Assembly (NCBI RefSeq): GCF_900114495.1
Contig: NZ_FOZI01000002.1
Coordinates: 310,001-374,000 of the forward strand
Source: Dyella sp. OK004
GTDB lineage: Bacteria; Pseudomonadota; Gammaproteobacteria; Xanthomonadales; Rhodanobacteraceae
Direction: 5' to 3'
Length of the DNA: 64,000 nt
The position numbers and the translations under genes are program-made. Below, in pieces: positions 43,778 to 55,364 of the stretch. Below the pieces are notes generated by a model, which did no database searches, was not told the origin of the DNA, and saw nothing but the letters and a program-made list of their open reading frames with translations. Every line of letters begins with the position of its first letter. The stretch's first letter is position 1.

Positions 43778-44318
43778 CCTTTCCGCAGGTCCCCGCTTCG
43801 CTTTCGACCGACGGCTCTGCGTCGCCGCGAATCACTGGGGCGCGCGCCGCGCCGTCGGCTTGTTCTTCAGCATCGTCAGCCGGCTCGGCGATGGCGTGTT
43901 CTGGTACTCGCTGATGCTGGCGCTGGCGCTGCTCGATGGCCGGCGCGGCCTGCTCGCCGCCGCGCAGATGGCGATCACCGGCCTTACCGCCCTGCTTCTT
44001 TATCGCCTGCTCAAGCGCTGGACGCGCCGGCCACGTCCGTTCCGCGCCTGTCCTGGTGTGATCGCACACGTGCCGCCGCTGGACGAATTCAGTTTTCCCT
44101 CCGGCCACACACTGCAGGCGGTGAGCTTCACCGTCGTGGCACTCGCCTGGTATCCGCTGCTGGCGCCGCTGCTGCTGACCTTCACCACGCTGATCGGTGC
44201 GTCGCGCGTCATTCTTGGCCTGCACTATCCGAGCGATGTACTCGCGGCCACGGTGATCGGCAGTGCGCTCGGCGCGCTCTCGTTGTGGCTGATGCCGATG
44301 ACGCATTGGATGCATTGA
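43746..44318 (+). CDS. PAP2-family membrane phosphatase
   Basis: A 190-residue, multi-helix inner-membrane phosphatase. All three motifs of the PAP2/acid phosphatase superfamily are present: KRWTRRPRPF (KX6RP), PSGH in FSFPSGHTLQA, and SRVILGLHYPSDVLA (SRX5HX3D). Substrates are usually phosphatidic acid, phosphatidylglycerophosphate or undecaprenyl pyrophosphate. Its ATG lies 32 bp inside the glycosyltransferase gene, in another frame, behind GGAG, so it is coupled to it. The pair may act in one glycolipid pathway. It is followed by the DnaA-box repeat array. Confidence 0.9.
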   Translation: MNTLPPLHTPDLSAGPRFAFDRRLCVAANHWGARRAVGLFFSIVSRLGDGVFWYSLMLALALLDGRRGLLAAAQMAITGLTALLLYRLLKRWTRRPRPFRACPGVIAHVPPLDEFSFPSGHTLQAVSFTVVALAWYPLLAPLLLTFTTLIGASRVILGLHYPSDVLAATVIGSALGALSLWLMPMTHWMH

Positions 44319-44384
44319 GCATCACGCTGCGCATTTCATAAGCAGTGCGTACTTCCTGTCTTTGCGATCAGACAGATAGAGCAC

Positions 44385-44798
44385 CTATCCACAGGTTTCA
44401 CCGCATGCATTCCACAATCGCTGTGGAAAACCATGCTTTTCCCGCGCGCTTGTTGAGCAAAACATCGACAGCGCGTAGCAAGTCACTGTTGGCAAAGGCA
44501 CTGATGCGTGTTGTCCACAGGCTTACCCCGGTGACATCCACAGTGGCTGTGGAAAACCCTGTTCGACACGCTGGCGAAAACTTCGTCATGGCGTAGCAAG
44601 TGCTTGTTGGCAAAGCATCGCAATGCGCTTGTCCACAGACTTGCTCATACGACATCCACAGGCGCTGTGGAAAACACGATGCGGTTTACCGCGCGATGAC
44701 GAAAATGTTCGCAGCGTGTGCGAAGCATCGACAGCACAAGCACTTGCAGTGCTTTTCCACAGGCTTAGCCGAACAGTGTCCACAGTGGCTGTGGACAA
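44385..44798 (+). repeat. Array of about four 118-126-bp repeats with DnaA-box-like nonamers
   Basis: Unit starts: 44385, 44511, 44629 and 44753 (last unit truncated). Each begins with a nonamer close to TTATCCACA: CTATCCACA, TTGTCCACA twice, TTTTCCACA. About 26-37 bp later there is a palindrome TCCACAN(3-7)TGTGGA that includes an inverted TGTGGAAAA (three units) or TGTGGACAA (last). A shared GTAGCAAG...GTTGGCAAAG segment follows in units 1 and 2. The 551-bp gap (44319-44869) shows no gene and is less GC-rich than its flanks. Each box is at most one or two mismatches from the DnaA consensus, which suggests a DnaA-binding or titration locus; dnaA itself is not in this window. Confidence 0.8.
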
Positions 44799-44820
44799 CC
44801 TTGCCGCGGAGTCCGGAAAC

Positions 44821-44848
44821 GATGATGCCGCCTTGCGGCGGCATCATC
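44821..44848 (-). terminator. Hairpin downstream of accD
   Basis: Perfect 12-bp stem (44821-44832 with 44837-44848) with 4-nt TTGC loop, 21 bp beyond the accD stop. On the minus strand the stem is followed by GTTTCC, not a T run, so efficiency is uncertain. Confidence 0.6.
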
Positions 44849-44869
44849 ATGATCGCTTGATCGAAGCGT

Positions 44870-45739
<870 letters not shown>

Positions 45740-45783
45740 CGCAACACCTCAAACGTTCCTGACCGAAGCGGCCAGAAGCTGCT

Positions 45784-46584
45784 TCAGTGTGCGTCGAGCG
45801 CGGCCCGTATCGGTTGCAGGAACTCCCGCGCACGTTCGGCGATCTCGCCGGCCTGCGCCGCCCCCGCCAGCCGTTCGACCAGCGCACTGCCGATGACTAC
45901 CGCATCGGCAAACCCGGCGATGGCTTTCGCACTGTGCGCATCGCGCACGCCGAAACCCACTGCCACCGGCGCCTTGGCGCGGGCCCGGATGTCGGCCACG
46001 CGGGCCGCGATATCCGAGGTGCTCAAACGCCCCGCACCGGTGATGCCGGCAAACGACACATAGTACAGGAAACCCTCCGCCATCCCGCACAACTGCGCCA
46101 TACGCGCGGGTGCGGTGGTGGGTGCGGCCAGCAGGATCTGCTGCAGGCCCGCGGCCTTCAGCGGCGCCAGCACGGCGGACTCCTCCAGCGGGCAATCGAC
46201 CAGCAGCACGCCGTCCACGCCCGCTTTTACCGCTTCTTGCGCGAAGCGCTTGTAACCGTGGATTTCCACCGGGTTGAGGTAACCCATCAACACCACCGGC
46301 GTTGCCGCATCGCGCTGGCGGAACTCGGCCACCCAGCGCAACACGTCGTCGAGGCCGACGCCTTTGGCGATGGCGCGCTCGCTGGCGTGCTGGATCACTG
46401 GACCATCCGCCATCGGATCGGAGAACGGCACGCCCAGCTCGATCAGGTCGGCGCCAGCGTCCACCAGCGCGTGCATCAGCGCCACAGTGTGCTCGGGCAC
46501 GGGATCGCCGGCGGTGACGAAGGGAATCAGGCCGGTGCGGCCGGCGTTCTTCAGCGCGGCGAAGCGTTGATCGATGCGGCTCAT
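45784..46584 (-). CDS. trpA: Tryptophan synthase alpha subunit
   Basis: Cleaves indole-3-glycerol phosphate to indole and glyceraldehyde-3-phosphate, passing indole to TrpB; 266 residues. Catalytic Glu and Asp are in [19 protein letters not shown]; the barrel continues with [11 protein letters not shown], the flexible loop GITGAG and [10 protein letters not shown]. The ATG overlaps the trpB stop (ATGA), giving translational coupling; longer forms of this frame lie inside trpB. Confidence 0.97.
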   Translation of the reverse strand: MSRIDQRFAALKNAGRTGLIPFVTAGDPVPEHTVALMHALVDAGADLIELGVPFSDPMADGPVIQHASERAIAKGVGLDDVLRWVAEFRQRDAATPVVLMGYLNPVEIHGYKRFAQEAVKAGVDGVLLVDCPLEESAVLAPLKAAGLQQILLAAPTTAPARMAQLCGMAEGFLYYVSFAGITGAGRLSTSDIAARVADIRARAKAPVAVGFGVRDAHSAKAIAGFADAVVIGSALVERLAGAAQAGEIAERAREFLQPIRAALDAH

Positions 46585-47792
46585 ACCTGCACTCCTTCGC
46601 GCGCGGCAATGGTGTGTACGTCCTTGTCGCCGCGACCAGACAGGTTGCACAGCACCAGCTGATCCTTCGGCATCTCACGCGCCAGCTTCATCGCCTGCGC
46701 TACGGCATGGCTGGATTCCAGCGCGGCAAGGATGCCCTCGGTGCGTGCCAGTAGATGGAAGGCCTCCAGCGCCTCGTCGTCGGTGACACCGACGTACTCG
46801 GCGCGGCCGGCATCTTTGAGGAAGGCGTGCTCGGGGCCGACACCCGGATAGTCGAGGCCGGCCGACACCGAATGCGTCTCGGTGATCTGGCCGTTGTCGT
46901 CGCACAGCACATACGTGCGGTTGCCGTGCAGCACGCCGGGACGGCCCGCCGCGAGCGACGCGGCGTGATGCCCGGTGGCAATGCCCTCGCCCGCTGCCTC
47001 CGCGCCGACCATGCGCACGTTGGCGTCGTTGAGGAAGGCGTGGAACAGGCCGATCGCATTCGAACCGCCGCCGACACAAGCGGTGAGCACATCCGGCAAA
47101 CGACCGTACTGCGCCAACATCTGCTCGCGTGCTTCGCGGCCGACAATGGCATTGAAGTCGCGCACCATCATCGGATACGGATGGGGGCCGGCGACCGTGC
47201 CGATGATGTAGAAGGTGTCGGCGACGTTGGTGACCCAGTCGCGCATCGCCTCGTTGAGCGCATCCTTCAGCGTCTTCGAGCCGGAGGTCACCGGCACCAC
47301 GTCGGCGCCAAGCAGCTTCATGCGGTAGACGTTGATCTTCTGCCGCTCGATATCCACCGCGCCCATGTAGACCACACACTTCAGGCCGAAGCGCGCCGCC
47401 ACCGTCGCACTGGCCACGCCGTGCTGGCCGGCGCCGGTCTCGGCGATCACACGCGGCTTGCCCATGCGCTTGGCGACCAGCGCCTGGCCGATGGTGTTGT
47501 TGATCTTGTGCGCGCCGGTGTGGTTCAGGTCCTCGCGCTTGAGCAGGATCTGCGCACCGCCGACATGCTTCGACAGCCGCTCGGCGTGGTAGATCGGGCT
47601 GGGGCGGCCGACGTAGTACTTCAGGTCGCGGTCCAGCTCGGCGAGAAACTCGGGATCTTCGCGCAGGCGCAGGTAGGCCTCGGTCAGCTCGGCCAGCGGC
47701 GCCATCAGGGTCTCGGCGACAAATTGGCCGCCGAAAGCGCCAAAGCGGCCGCGCTCATCGGGCCATTGATGGAAATCCTGGATCGCGGTCAT
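46581..47792 (-). CDS. trpB: Tryptophan synthase beta subunit
   Basis: PLP enzyme joining indole with serine to form tryptophan; 403 residues. The Schiff-base Lys is in [11 protein letters not shown] and the glycine-rich phosphate loop in [21 protein letters not shown] is the typical N-terminus. Transcribed with trpA and divergent from the LysR gene; the 102-bp intergenic gap should hold the TrpI sites. Confidence 0.98.
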   Translation of the reverse strand: MTAIQDFHQWPDERGRFGAFGGQFVAETLMAPLAELTEAYLRLREDPEFLAELDRDLKYYVGRPSPIYHAERLSKHVGGAQILLKREDLNHTGAHKINNTIGQALVAKRMGKPRVIAETGAGQHGVASATVAARFGLKCVVYMGAVDIERQKINVYRMKLLGADVVPVTSGSKTLKDALNEAMRDWVTNVADTFYIIGTVAGPHPYPMMVRDFNAIVGREAREQMLAQYGRLPDVLTACVGGGSNAIGLFHAFLNDANVRMVGAEAAGEGIATGHHAASLAAGRPGVLHGNRTYVLCDDNGQITETHSVSAGLDYPGVGPEHAFLKDAGRAEYVGVTDDEALEAFHLLARTEGILAALESSHAVAQAMKLAREMPKDQLVLCNLSGRGDKDVHTIAAREGVQV

Positions 47793-47894
47793 AAGCCTGT
47801 CTCACTTGCGGAAAACGCACATGGCGGCAGCCGCCACGGGAGCGCCACCCTAGCGCAGCACGGGCATCGGCGAAAGCGATAAGATCGCCGCCAT

Positions 47895-48812
47895 ATGTCA
47901 GAAAAACTCACCTATCCGACATCCCGCCCGATGCCCTCGCTGAATGCCCTGCGCGCCTTCGAGGCCACCGCACGTCTGGGCGGTGTCAGCCGCGCCGCAC
48001 AGGAACTGCATGTGACCCACGGCGCGGTGAGCCGCCAGATCCGCGCGCTGGAAGACGACCTGGGCACGCCACTGTTCCAGCGCCAGGGCCGCGGCCTCAG
48101 CCTGACCGCGGCCGGCCAGCGCCTGCGCGACGCCAGCGCGGCGGCCTTCACCCAACTACGCGAAGCCTGCGATCAATTGCGTGGCCATACCGCGCAGACG
48201 CCACTGGTGCTGGGCTGCCCGGTCAGCCTGCTGGCGCGCTGGATGATTCCGCGGCTGGAACGGCTGATGGCCGAGCTGCCCGGACTCACTTTGCATCTGC
48301 GTCCGCAAGAGCTGCCGTTCGATGAGGCGCTGACCGGACTGGACGCCGCCCTGCTCGCCGGCGAAGCGCCCTGGCCAGCGGGATGGCAGGTGCATGAGCT
48401 GGCACGTGAGCGCGTCGGGCCAGTGGTCAGCCCGCATTTCGCCGAGCAACACGGGCTGTTGAGCAGCGCGCCATCCACCTTGCTCGAGCAGCCACTACTG
48501 CACACCACCTCGCGCCCGCAGGCGTGGCAGGCATGGGCCCAAGGCCAGAGCCTGCCGGCAACGCAGCTGCCGTCCGGCCAGAGCTTCCCGCACCTCTATC
48601 ACCTGCTCGAAGCGGCCGTGGCGGGACGCGGTGTGGCGATCGCACCGGAACAACTGGTCGCCGACGACCTAGCCAGTGGACGCCTGTTGGCACCGTGGGG
48701 GTTTCAGGACACGGCGGCACAATGGGTGCTGGTAGCGCCATCGCGCGCACCGGCAGCGCGACTGATGGGGCTGGCGGACTGGCTAAGGCAGGCGTTTGCC
48801 GTTCAGAGGTAA
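47895..48812 (+). CDS. trpI: LysR-family regulator of trpBA (TrpI-like)
   Basis: A 305-residue GcvA/TrpI-subgroup LysR activator. The winged helix reads MPSLNALRAFEATARLGG and AVSRQIRALEDDLGTPLFQR; an effector-binding domain follows (about 95-300). In pseudomonads TrpI, encoded divergently from trpBA, senses indoleglycerol phosphate and activates trpBA. The identical divergent arrangement here supports the name; the binding sites were not identified. Its last 10 bp overlap the 3' end of the convergent JmjC-like gene. Confidence 0.85.
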   Translation: MSEKLTYPTSRPMPSLNALRAFEATARLGGVSRAAQELHVTHGAVSRQIRALEDDLGTPLFQRQGRGLSLTAAGQRLRDASAAAFTQLREACDQLRGHTAQTPLVLGCPVSLLARWMIPRLERLMAELPGLTLHLRPQELPFDEALTGLDAALLAGEAPWPAGWQVHELARERVGPVVSPHFAEQHGLLSSAPSTLLEQPLLHTTSRPQAWQAWAQGQSLPATQLPSGQSFPHLYHLLEAAVAGRGVAIAPEQLVADDLASGRLLAPWGFQDTAAQWVLVAPSRAPAARLMGLADWLRQAFAVQR

Positions 48813-49807
48813 CGCAACACCGTTTCGCGCAGCTTGGCGACTTGTTGCGCATCCAGCGGCCCCAGCACACCGCGGCGCGACGGCGGAATATGCGCGGCTG
48901 GATCTTCATCGCTGAACACGTAGTGGTCGAGCAGTTCGCGCCACGCCTTGCGCTCGGCCGGCGGCAGCGATTTGAAGCCGAGCACGCAATGCAGCAGGCA
49001 ACCCAGCAGGGTTTGCGGCACCAGGCCACTGCCCAGCCCCGGCTTCCACCAGTAATTCACCAGCGCGTTGATGCTGCCCAGTGAAGCGACGTGATGCCAC
49101 CACATCGGCGGCATGTAGATGGCGTCGCCCGGTTGCAGCTCCGCCACTAACGCGTTTTCCAATGCCAGCTTGAGGCGCGGATAACGCGGATCGTCAGGTT
49201 GATCGAGCCGCGCGACACTGATGGCCGCGCCGGTGGGCGCGAAATCCAGCGGACCGATATAGAGATTGCGCACCTGCTCAGGCGGAAACAGCGTGAAGCG
49301 ACGCGAGCCGCTGACCACGCAGGCGATGTTGTGGAACTCGTCGAAATGCGCCGGCGTAGTCACCTTGTTGCCGATCCAGATGCGCGGCTGGATGGTCTGA
49401 TCCAGGAACGGCACCGCGTGCTCCGCCAAAAAGCCCGGCAGGCACGCAGCGATCGGCGCGCTCTGCATCGCCAGCGCCGGCGGCGACTCCTGCAGGTTGA
49501 ACTGCTGCATATGCTGCAGCCCTTGCGAGACGGAAACGCGCTGGTGCCGGAAATTGAAGTTCTGCAGGTCGGCGCTATAGCCCACCACGCCGTCTTCGCC
49601 GGGCGGCATCAGCAGCGCGTCGACGGGCGTGCCGTTATCGAACCCCGACAACCGCGCCACAAAAGCCAATTCGGATTCGCGGGCCGCCGCCACGATGGGC
49701 CAGTGCTTCACCAGACCGCGCATGACCAGAGGACGTTCGCTGCCGACGATGGCATCGAGCACATCGTCGCGGCCATCGACGACGAACTCCTCCATGGGGA
49801 CTGGCAT
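48803..49807 (-). CDS. JmjC/cupin-like 2-oxoglutarate oxygenase
   Basis: A 334-residue cupin_8/JmjC-type protein. The Fe(II) motif appears as TPAHFDEFHNIACVVSG (HxD) with the distal His in MPPMWWHHVASLG, and a PLVMRGLVKHWPIV start is typical of the family. Such enzymes hydroxylate protein side chains (or tRNA) using 2-oxoglutarate; the target is unknown. It interrupts the usual trpF-trpB contact together with trpI. Its stop overlaps the trpI stop by 10 bp. Confidence 0.85.
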   Translation of the reverse strand: MPVPMEEFVVDGRDDVLDAIVGSERPLVMRGLVKHWPIVAAARESELAFVARLSGFDNGTPVDALLMPPGEDGVVGYSADLQNFNFRHQRVSVSQGLQHMQQFNLQESPPALAMQSAPIAACLPGFLAEHAVPFLDQTIQPRIWIGNKVTTPAHFDEFHNIACVVSGSRRFTLFPPEQVRNLYIGPLDFAPTGAAISVARLDQPDDPRYPRLKLALENALVAELQPGDAIYMPPMWWHHVASLGSINALVNYWWKPGLGSGLVPQTLLGCLLHCVLGFKSLPPAERKAWRELLDHYVFSDEDPAAHIPPSRRGVLGPLDAQQVAKLRETVLRYL

Positions 49808-49844
49808 GGCGTTTATCCGGAGCGATCAGTGGTGATGGCGCATG

Positions 49845-50462
49845 CTAGCTCGCCGCGCGCACGGCCTGCACGAAAGCCGCCATCTTGGCGGGGTCCTTGA
49901 TCCCCGGCGCCGATTCGATGCCGCTGGAGACATCCACCGCCCACGGCCGCGCAATACGCACAGCGGCGGCGACGTTATCGGCGGTAAGTCCGCCAGCGAG
50001 GATCAAGGGCTGCTTGAGGTCCGCCGGCATCAACGACCAATCGAACGCCTTGCCGCTGCCGCCCGCTTCGCCCAATCCGTGCCCATCCAACAGCAATGCG
50101 GCAGCGCCCGGATAGTCATGCAGGCGTGGCAATGCGGCGGCGCCATCGCCCATCGCTATCGCCTTGAGATAGCGATGCCCGAACTGCGCGCACCAGGCAT
50201 CGCTTTCGTTGCCGTGGAACTGCAGTAAGTCCGGCTGCACGGCATCGATCACTTCGCGCACCAGCGCGGCTTCGTCGTCCATGAACAACACCACGGTGCT
50301 GACGAAGGGCGGGAGCGCGGCGCGGATCGCCCGTGCCTGAGCAATATCCACGCGCCGCTTGCTGCGCGCGGTGAAGATCACGCCGATGGCATCGGCGCCA
50401 AGTTGCGCCGCGAGCATGGCGTCCTCGATACGGGTCATGCCGCAGCATTTGATACGCGTCAC
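49845..50462 (-). CDS. trpF: Phosphoribosylanthranilate isomerase
   Basis: Third step of tryptophan biosynthesis; a 205-residue TIM barrel. The N-terminal catalytic Cys is in RIKCCGMT and the general acid Asp in FMDDEAALV; the phosphate region is [14 protein letters not shown] and DVSSGIES. The start is the GTG that overlaps the truA stop (GTGA), preceded by GGAGG; the frame is open to 50489 without need. It forms a coupled pair with truA. Confidence 0.95.
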   Translation of the reverse strand: MTRIKCCGMTRIEDAMLAAQLGADAIGVIFTARSKRRVDIAQARAIRAALPPFVSTVVLFMDDEAALVREVIDAVQPDLLQFHGNESDAWCAQFGHRYLKAIAMGDGAAALPRLHDYPGAAALLLDGHGLGEAGGSGKAFDWSLMPADLKQPLILAGGLTADNVAAAVRIARPWAVDVSSGIESAPGIKDPAKMAAFVQAVRAAS

Positions 50463-51226
50463 TGGCTCACCTCCGCTGGCAGACCCCAATGCGCTTCGTA
50501 ACGTGGACCGATAAAGGTCAGGCCGGAAGACGGCGCCGTCGGGCCGGCCACTTCACGGTCGCGGCCAGCCAGCAATTCGCCCACCCAGGCCACCGGCTGT
50601 TCGCCACGCCCCACCGGCAGCAGCGAGCCGACGATGTTGCGCACCATGTGATGCAGGAAGGCGTTCGCTTCGATCTCCAGGATCACCTGCTCGTCTTCGC
50701 GCCGCACGCTCACCGCCAACACTGCGCGACGCGCGTGCGCGGCCTGGCAGGACACGGCGCGGAAGGCGCTGAAATCATGCTCGCCGATCAGCACCTGCGC
50801 GGCCTCGTGCATGCGCGCGGCGTCGAGCGGATGACGCTCCCAGGTCACGTAGCGAGCATCCAGCGCGGCGCGTACCGGGCGATTGAGGATGCGGTAGCGA
50901 TAGCGCCGGCTGCGCGCGGAGAAGCGCGCATGGAAATCATCCGGCACCACCTGCGCCCACAACACCGCCACGCCGACCGGCAAGTTGGAACAGGCGCCGA
51001 GAATCCAGCCGCGCAAATCGCGCTGAACCTCCGTATCGAAATGCACCACCTGGCAGCGCCCATGCACGCCAGCGTCGGTACGACCGGCGCAAGTGACGTC
51101 CACCGGATGCGCCGCCACGAACGACAGTGCCCGCTCCAGCGCACCCTGCACGGTGGCGCCATGGGTCAGCCGCTGCCAGCCGAGGAAATCGGTGCCGTCG
51201 TATTCGATACCCAGGGCGATGCGCAT
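50459..51226 (-). CDS. truA: tRNA pseudouridine(38-40) synthase
   Basis: Converts uridines 38-40 in tRNA anticodon stems to pseudouridine; 255 residues. The catalytic Asp is in [17 protein letters not shown]; the start [16 protein letters not shown] is diagnostic, and [17 protein letters not shown] is the C-terminal signature. ATG at 51226 is preferred; a TTG at 51238 is also in frame. A REP-type hairpin and the fimV terminator lie just upstream. Confidence 0.95.
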   Translation of the reverse strand: MRIALGIEYDGTDFLGWQRLTHGATVQGALERALSFVAAHPVDVTCAGRTDAGVHGRCQVVHFDTEVQRDLRGWILGACSNLPVGVAVLWAQVVPDDFHARFSARSRRYRYRILNRPVRAALDARYVTWERHPLDAARMHEAAQVLIGEHDFSAFRAVSCQAAHARRAVLAVSVRREDEQVILEIEANAFLHHMVRNIVGSLLPVGRGEQPVAWVGELLAGRDREVAGPTAPSSGLTFIGPRYEAHWGLPAEVSQ

Positions 51227-51266
51227 GAAGAAAGGCAAGTTCCGCTAAGCGAAGCACACAGATTAG

Positions 51267-51338
51267 TAGGAGCGCACCCTGTGCGCGAACTGGGCCGTCG
51301 ATCCGAGCACCGGCCGCCCACAAGGTGGGCTCCTACAC
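51267..51338. repeat. REP-like inverted repeat, second (imperfect) copy
   Basis: Left arm 51267-51290 is identical to 10004-10027 of the perfect palindrome. The right arm (51317-51338, ending GGGCTCCTACA) pairs only partly with it, and the central loop is longer. It lies between truA and the fimV terminator. Confidence 0.75.
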
Positions 51339-51345
51339 AAACGAA

Positions 51346-51370
51346 AAGGGCCGGCTAGGCCGGCCCTTTC
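51346..51370 (-). terminator. fimV terminator
   Basis: Perfect 11-bp stem (51346-51356 with 51360-51370), 3-nt loop, with TCGTTTG after the minus-strand T run. It lies 26 bp downstream of the fimV stop. Confidence 0.85.
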
Positions 51371-51395
51371 GATACGACACGCAACAGAAGGCGGT

Positions 51396-53744
51396 TTAGC
51401 GAATGCTCTCCAACAGCTTCTTCGCCACTTCCTTCTGCATCTGGCTGCCTTCGTGCAGGACTTCTTCCAGCATGGCGCGCGCGCCATCCGGATCGCCCAT
51501 ATCGAGGTAGGCGCGGGCCAGGTCGAGCTTGGTGTCAGCCGGGTCGTCACTGAACTCGCCAGTGTCGTGCAGATGCTCGCCAACGTGATCGTGTGCGGGC
51601 TCGGCTGGCCGCTCGTCTTCCAGATCGGCGAACTGCCAGCTGGTGGCGGACTCGTGATGTTCCGGCTCGGCGACCGATGCCGACGCATTTGCGTTGCCGT
51701 TGAGCGGGCGCGGCGTAAGGTCGAAGTCGAAGTGGTACTCGCTGACCTTCTGGCTCTTGGACGGCACCGGGGCCGCCGGAATCGGCGGGATGTCCGAACC
51801 ATCACCGGCGTAGTGGCCCAGATCGAAATGGTCGAGCGCTTCGTGCTCGTCCTCGTTCTGCGGCGGCAGCGGCGACAAGCCCTCACGCGCAAACAGCGGA
51901 TGGCCCGGCACCAGGTCTTCGCCCATGTGCACCACATCCTGCCATTCCGGCTGGTCCGGACCGCTGATATGGGCGTGCATGGCTTCGGCCGCGGCCTCGA
52001 AATGGTCCACGTCGCGGCGGCTGTAGTAGAGGCTCACCAGTTCCAGATGCAGGCCGACGTCATCCGGATGCTCGGCGAGCTGGTCGAGTAACTCGTCCTG
52101 GTCCGGATCGATATTGCCCATCGCCGGCGTCGCGCCAAAACGGTCGGCCAGCGAAGACGACGAGGCAGCCGCGGCGACCGCCGGGGCGGCCTTACGACGG
52201 CGACCCAGCAGAGCGCCCAGGAGCAGCAGCACGGCGGCACCACCGCCAGCGGCGAGAGCCCAGGTCTGCGTGTACCACGGCTCTTCCGGTGCCGGTGCAG
52301 GTGCCGGCTTCGCCACAGGGGGCTTCACCGCAGGCTTGGCGGGTTCGGCCACCGGTGTGCTGGCCAGCGGGGCAGTAACCACGGTACCGGCATGGGCCGG
52401 CGCGTTGCCTGCCGCCGCGGTGCTGGCACCTGCCGGCGTTACCGCGAGGGTCGGCTCAGCGCTCGGTGCCGCCTTGGCGGCACTGGCCGCTGCGGCCGGC
52501 TTGATCTCGGCCGTTTCGGACGCTGCAGACTTCGCCGCGGCGACCGGCTCAGCTGGCTTGCCGGCGGACTTGCGGGCCTCGGACAGCTTGCCCTGCAACT
52601 CGGCGATTTCGTTGTCCTTGAGCGAGAGCAGCTTGGCGTTCTTGGTATTGATGTCTTCCAGGTCTTTGAGGCGCGACTTCAACTCGTCGCCCTGCTGCTC
52701 CAACGAAGCCAGGGCCTCCTGGCTACGCAGCAGATCCTGGTGCAGGCCGGCCATGCCTTTGCCGCCCTTGTCGCCCTTGCCGGCGCCAGCTTCGCTGCCC
52801 TGCCCGTCCTTCGACGGCACTAGGGCCAGGCGGTCGCCGTTGTCGCTCTTCGCCGAGCTCGGTGCGGTGGAGGCGGAAGCGCGCGTGCCTGCATCGGCCA
52901 CACTGGTAGGCGTGCGCGCGGCGCCGGAGCGCCAGTCGCTGTTCTGGCGGCGCACTTCGGCCACCGCAGCAGCAGCGGCCATGGCCTGCGCGTCTTCACG
53001 CGAGGGCACGCGCAGCACTGCACCGCTCTTCAGCGCGTTGATGTTGTCGCGATAGAAGGCGTCGGGGTTGGCCTGCTTCAGCGCCACCAGCATCTGGTTG
53101 ATATCGACGCCGGCCGGCGCGGTCTGCTTGGCAATACCGGACAAGGTCTGGCCGCGCTCGACCGGACCGAACTGGCCCGGACCCGCCTGCGTTGCGGCCG
53201 GTGCGGCCTGCCTGACGGGCTTGGGAGCGGGTTTGGGCGCAGCGGCCTGCTCATCGGCGGCCGGAACCGGCGCGGCGGCACGGCGCGAAGGTTTGGACGA
53301 GGTGGCCGGCGCCTGGGTCGGCGCGCGGGTCACCGGCGCGGCGGCCGGTGCGTTCGGCGGGTCGAGCAGGATGGTGAACTCGCGTACGCTCTTGCCGCTG
53401 GCGCTATCCACTTCAACCAGCAGATCTAGGTAGGGATCGTTCACCGGCGCGCTGCTGGTGATCCGAATGAACTTGCGGCCATTGCCGCCATCAACCACGC
53501 TGAACTGCAGCGGGAGATTGGGTGCCCCGCCACTGATGCCGGCGCGAGCGAATTCATCGCTGGAAGCCAGCTTGGCGGAAAGATTCTGCAGTTCCGACGG
53601 GTGCTCAGGGTTCAGCGGTATCTCGGCCAGCAAGGGCTGACCCAGTGCCGACTTGACCTGGATCTGGCCCAGCTCAAGCGCGGCTGCCTGGCCACTGCCC
53701 ACGGCAAGCGCCAGCAGTACCGACAGTTTCAACGAACGATTCAT
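51396..53744 (-). CDS. fimV: FimV-like pilus/polarity scaffold protein
   Basis: A 782-residue inner-membrane protein needed in pseudomonads for type IV pilus assembly and polar cAMP signalling. Signal peptide 1-24 (ending AAALELGQ), N-terminal LGQPLLAEI domain, a LysM domain at about 190-245 (GQTLSGIAKQ), a coiled coil at about 330-395, an Ala/Pro linker, one membrane helix at about 494-510 (WALAAGGGAAVLLLLGALL), and an acidic cytoplasmic part ending in a TPR-type LDLARAYLDMGDPDGARAML. Between asd and truA as in Pseudomonas and Xanthomonas. Confidence 0.95.
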   Translation of the reverse strand: MNRSLKLSVLLALAVGSGQAAALELGQIQVKSALGQPLLAEIPLNPEHPSELQNLSAKLASSDEFARAGISGGAPNLPLQFSVVDGGNGRKFIRITSSAPVNDPYLDLLVEVDSASGKSVREFTILLDPPNAPAAAPVTRAPTQAPATSSKPSRRAAAPVPAADEQAAAPKPAPKPVRQAAPAATQAGPGQFGPVERGQTLSGIAKQTAPAGVDINQMLVALKQANPDAFYRDNINALKSGAVLRVPSREDAQAMAAAAAVAEVRRQNSDWRSGAARTPTSVADAGTRASASTAPSSAKSDNGDRLALVPSKDGQGSEAGAGKGDKGGKGMAGLHQDLLRSQEALASLEQQGDELKSRLKDLEDINTKNAKLLSLKDNEIAELQGKLSEARKSAGKPAEPVAAAKSAASETAEIKPAAAASAAKAAPSAEPTLAVTPAGASTAAAGNAPAHAGTVVTAPLASTPVAEPAKPAVKPPVAKPAPAPAPEEPWYTQTWALAAGGGAAVLLLLGALLGRRRKAAPAVAAAASSSSLADRFGATPAMGNIDPDQDELLDQLAEHPDDVGLHLELVSLYYSRRDVDHFEAAAEAMHAHISGPDQPEWQDVVHMGEDLVPGHPLFAREGLSPLPPQNEDEHEALDHFDLGHYAGDGSDIPPIPAAPVPSKSQKVSEYHFDFDLTPRPLNGNANASASVAEPEHHESATSWQFADLEDERPAEPAHDHVGEHLHDTGEFSDDPADTKLDLARAYLDMGDPDGARAMLEEVLHEGSQMQKEVAKKLLESIR

Positions 53745-53912
53745 CGCGTGTTCCCCCGAACGACCCCGTGACGTTTCTTATTGGGTCGCCGCATCACAGC
53801 GGCGACTGCCCATTAACGAGGCGCCACTTTAAGTTAGACAAAGGCCAGACAACAATAGCTGCGGCCGATATTTACAACGCATTGCTGCGGTCTGTTCTTG
53901 ATTTTGCCCGAT

Positions 53913-54202
53913 TCAGTGCTGGGTTGCTGAACCCGTCGGCGCCGCTTTCACTTCCTTCAATTGCCGCTGCAGGTCGGCAATGGTCTTGTCCTGCTCCTGC
54001 ATCTTCTGGTCGGCCTGTTTGCTCTTGGCTTCTTGCGCCGCCACGTCGTGCTGCAGACCTTCGAGCTCGGCCCGCTGCTTGGAAATGCGCTGCTCAATGC
54101 CAGCAGCGGGGACGGCTTTCGCCCCGTTGCCCGCATCCGCCGCCCAGCCCGGGACCATCACCACCAGGGCGCACAGGCCCAGACCGAACCACATTTGACG
54201 CA

Positions 54203-54203
<1 letters not shown>
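53913..54203 (-). CDS. Periplasmic coiled-coil protein, unknown (96 aa)
   Basis: A signal peptide (1-22, GWAADAG) is followed by one long coiled coil (about 35-85, rich in Gln, Glu, Lys, Ala: RISKQRAELEGLQHDVAAQ) and a short Thr/Ala tail. No family recognised; probable structural role. Its ATG overlaps the asd stop (TAATG), so it belongs to the asd operon, upstream of fimV by 168 bp. Confidence 0.75.
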
Positions 54204-55231
<1,028 letters not shown>

Positions 55232-55364
55232 GTTCCGGTATCAGTTGAGGAAATCGGAGAACCGTCCGTACGGGGCCGATATCCGCACTTGCGGAAATCT
55301 AGCCGGGGTCGCCTGCAAAACAATACGCGATCTGCCTGGACGTGAATGGCATCACGCTTTGGCG

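Noticed and set aside
44385-44798. CRISPR array
   Set aside because: Units are 118-126 bp, imperfect and not separated by unique spacers; no cas genes nearby.
44319-44869. Chromosomal oriC
   Set aside because: No dnaA, dnaN, recF, gyrB or rpmH nearby and no perfect TTATCCACA; a titration-type site is more modest and fits better, but this was not tested.
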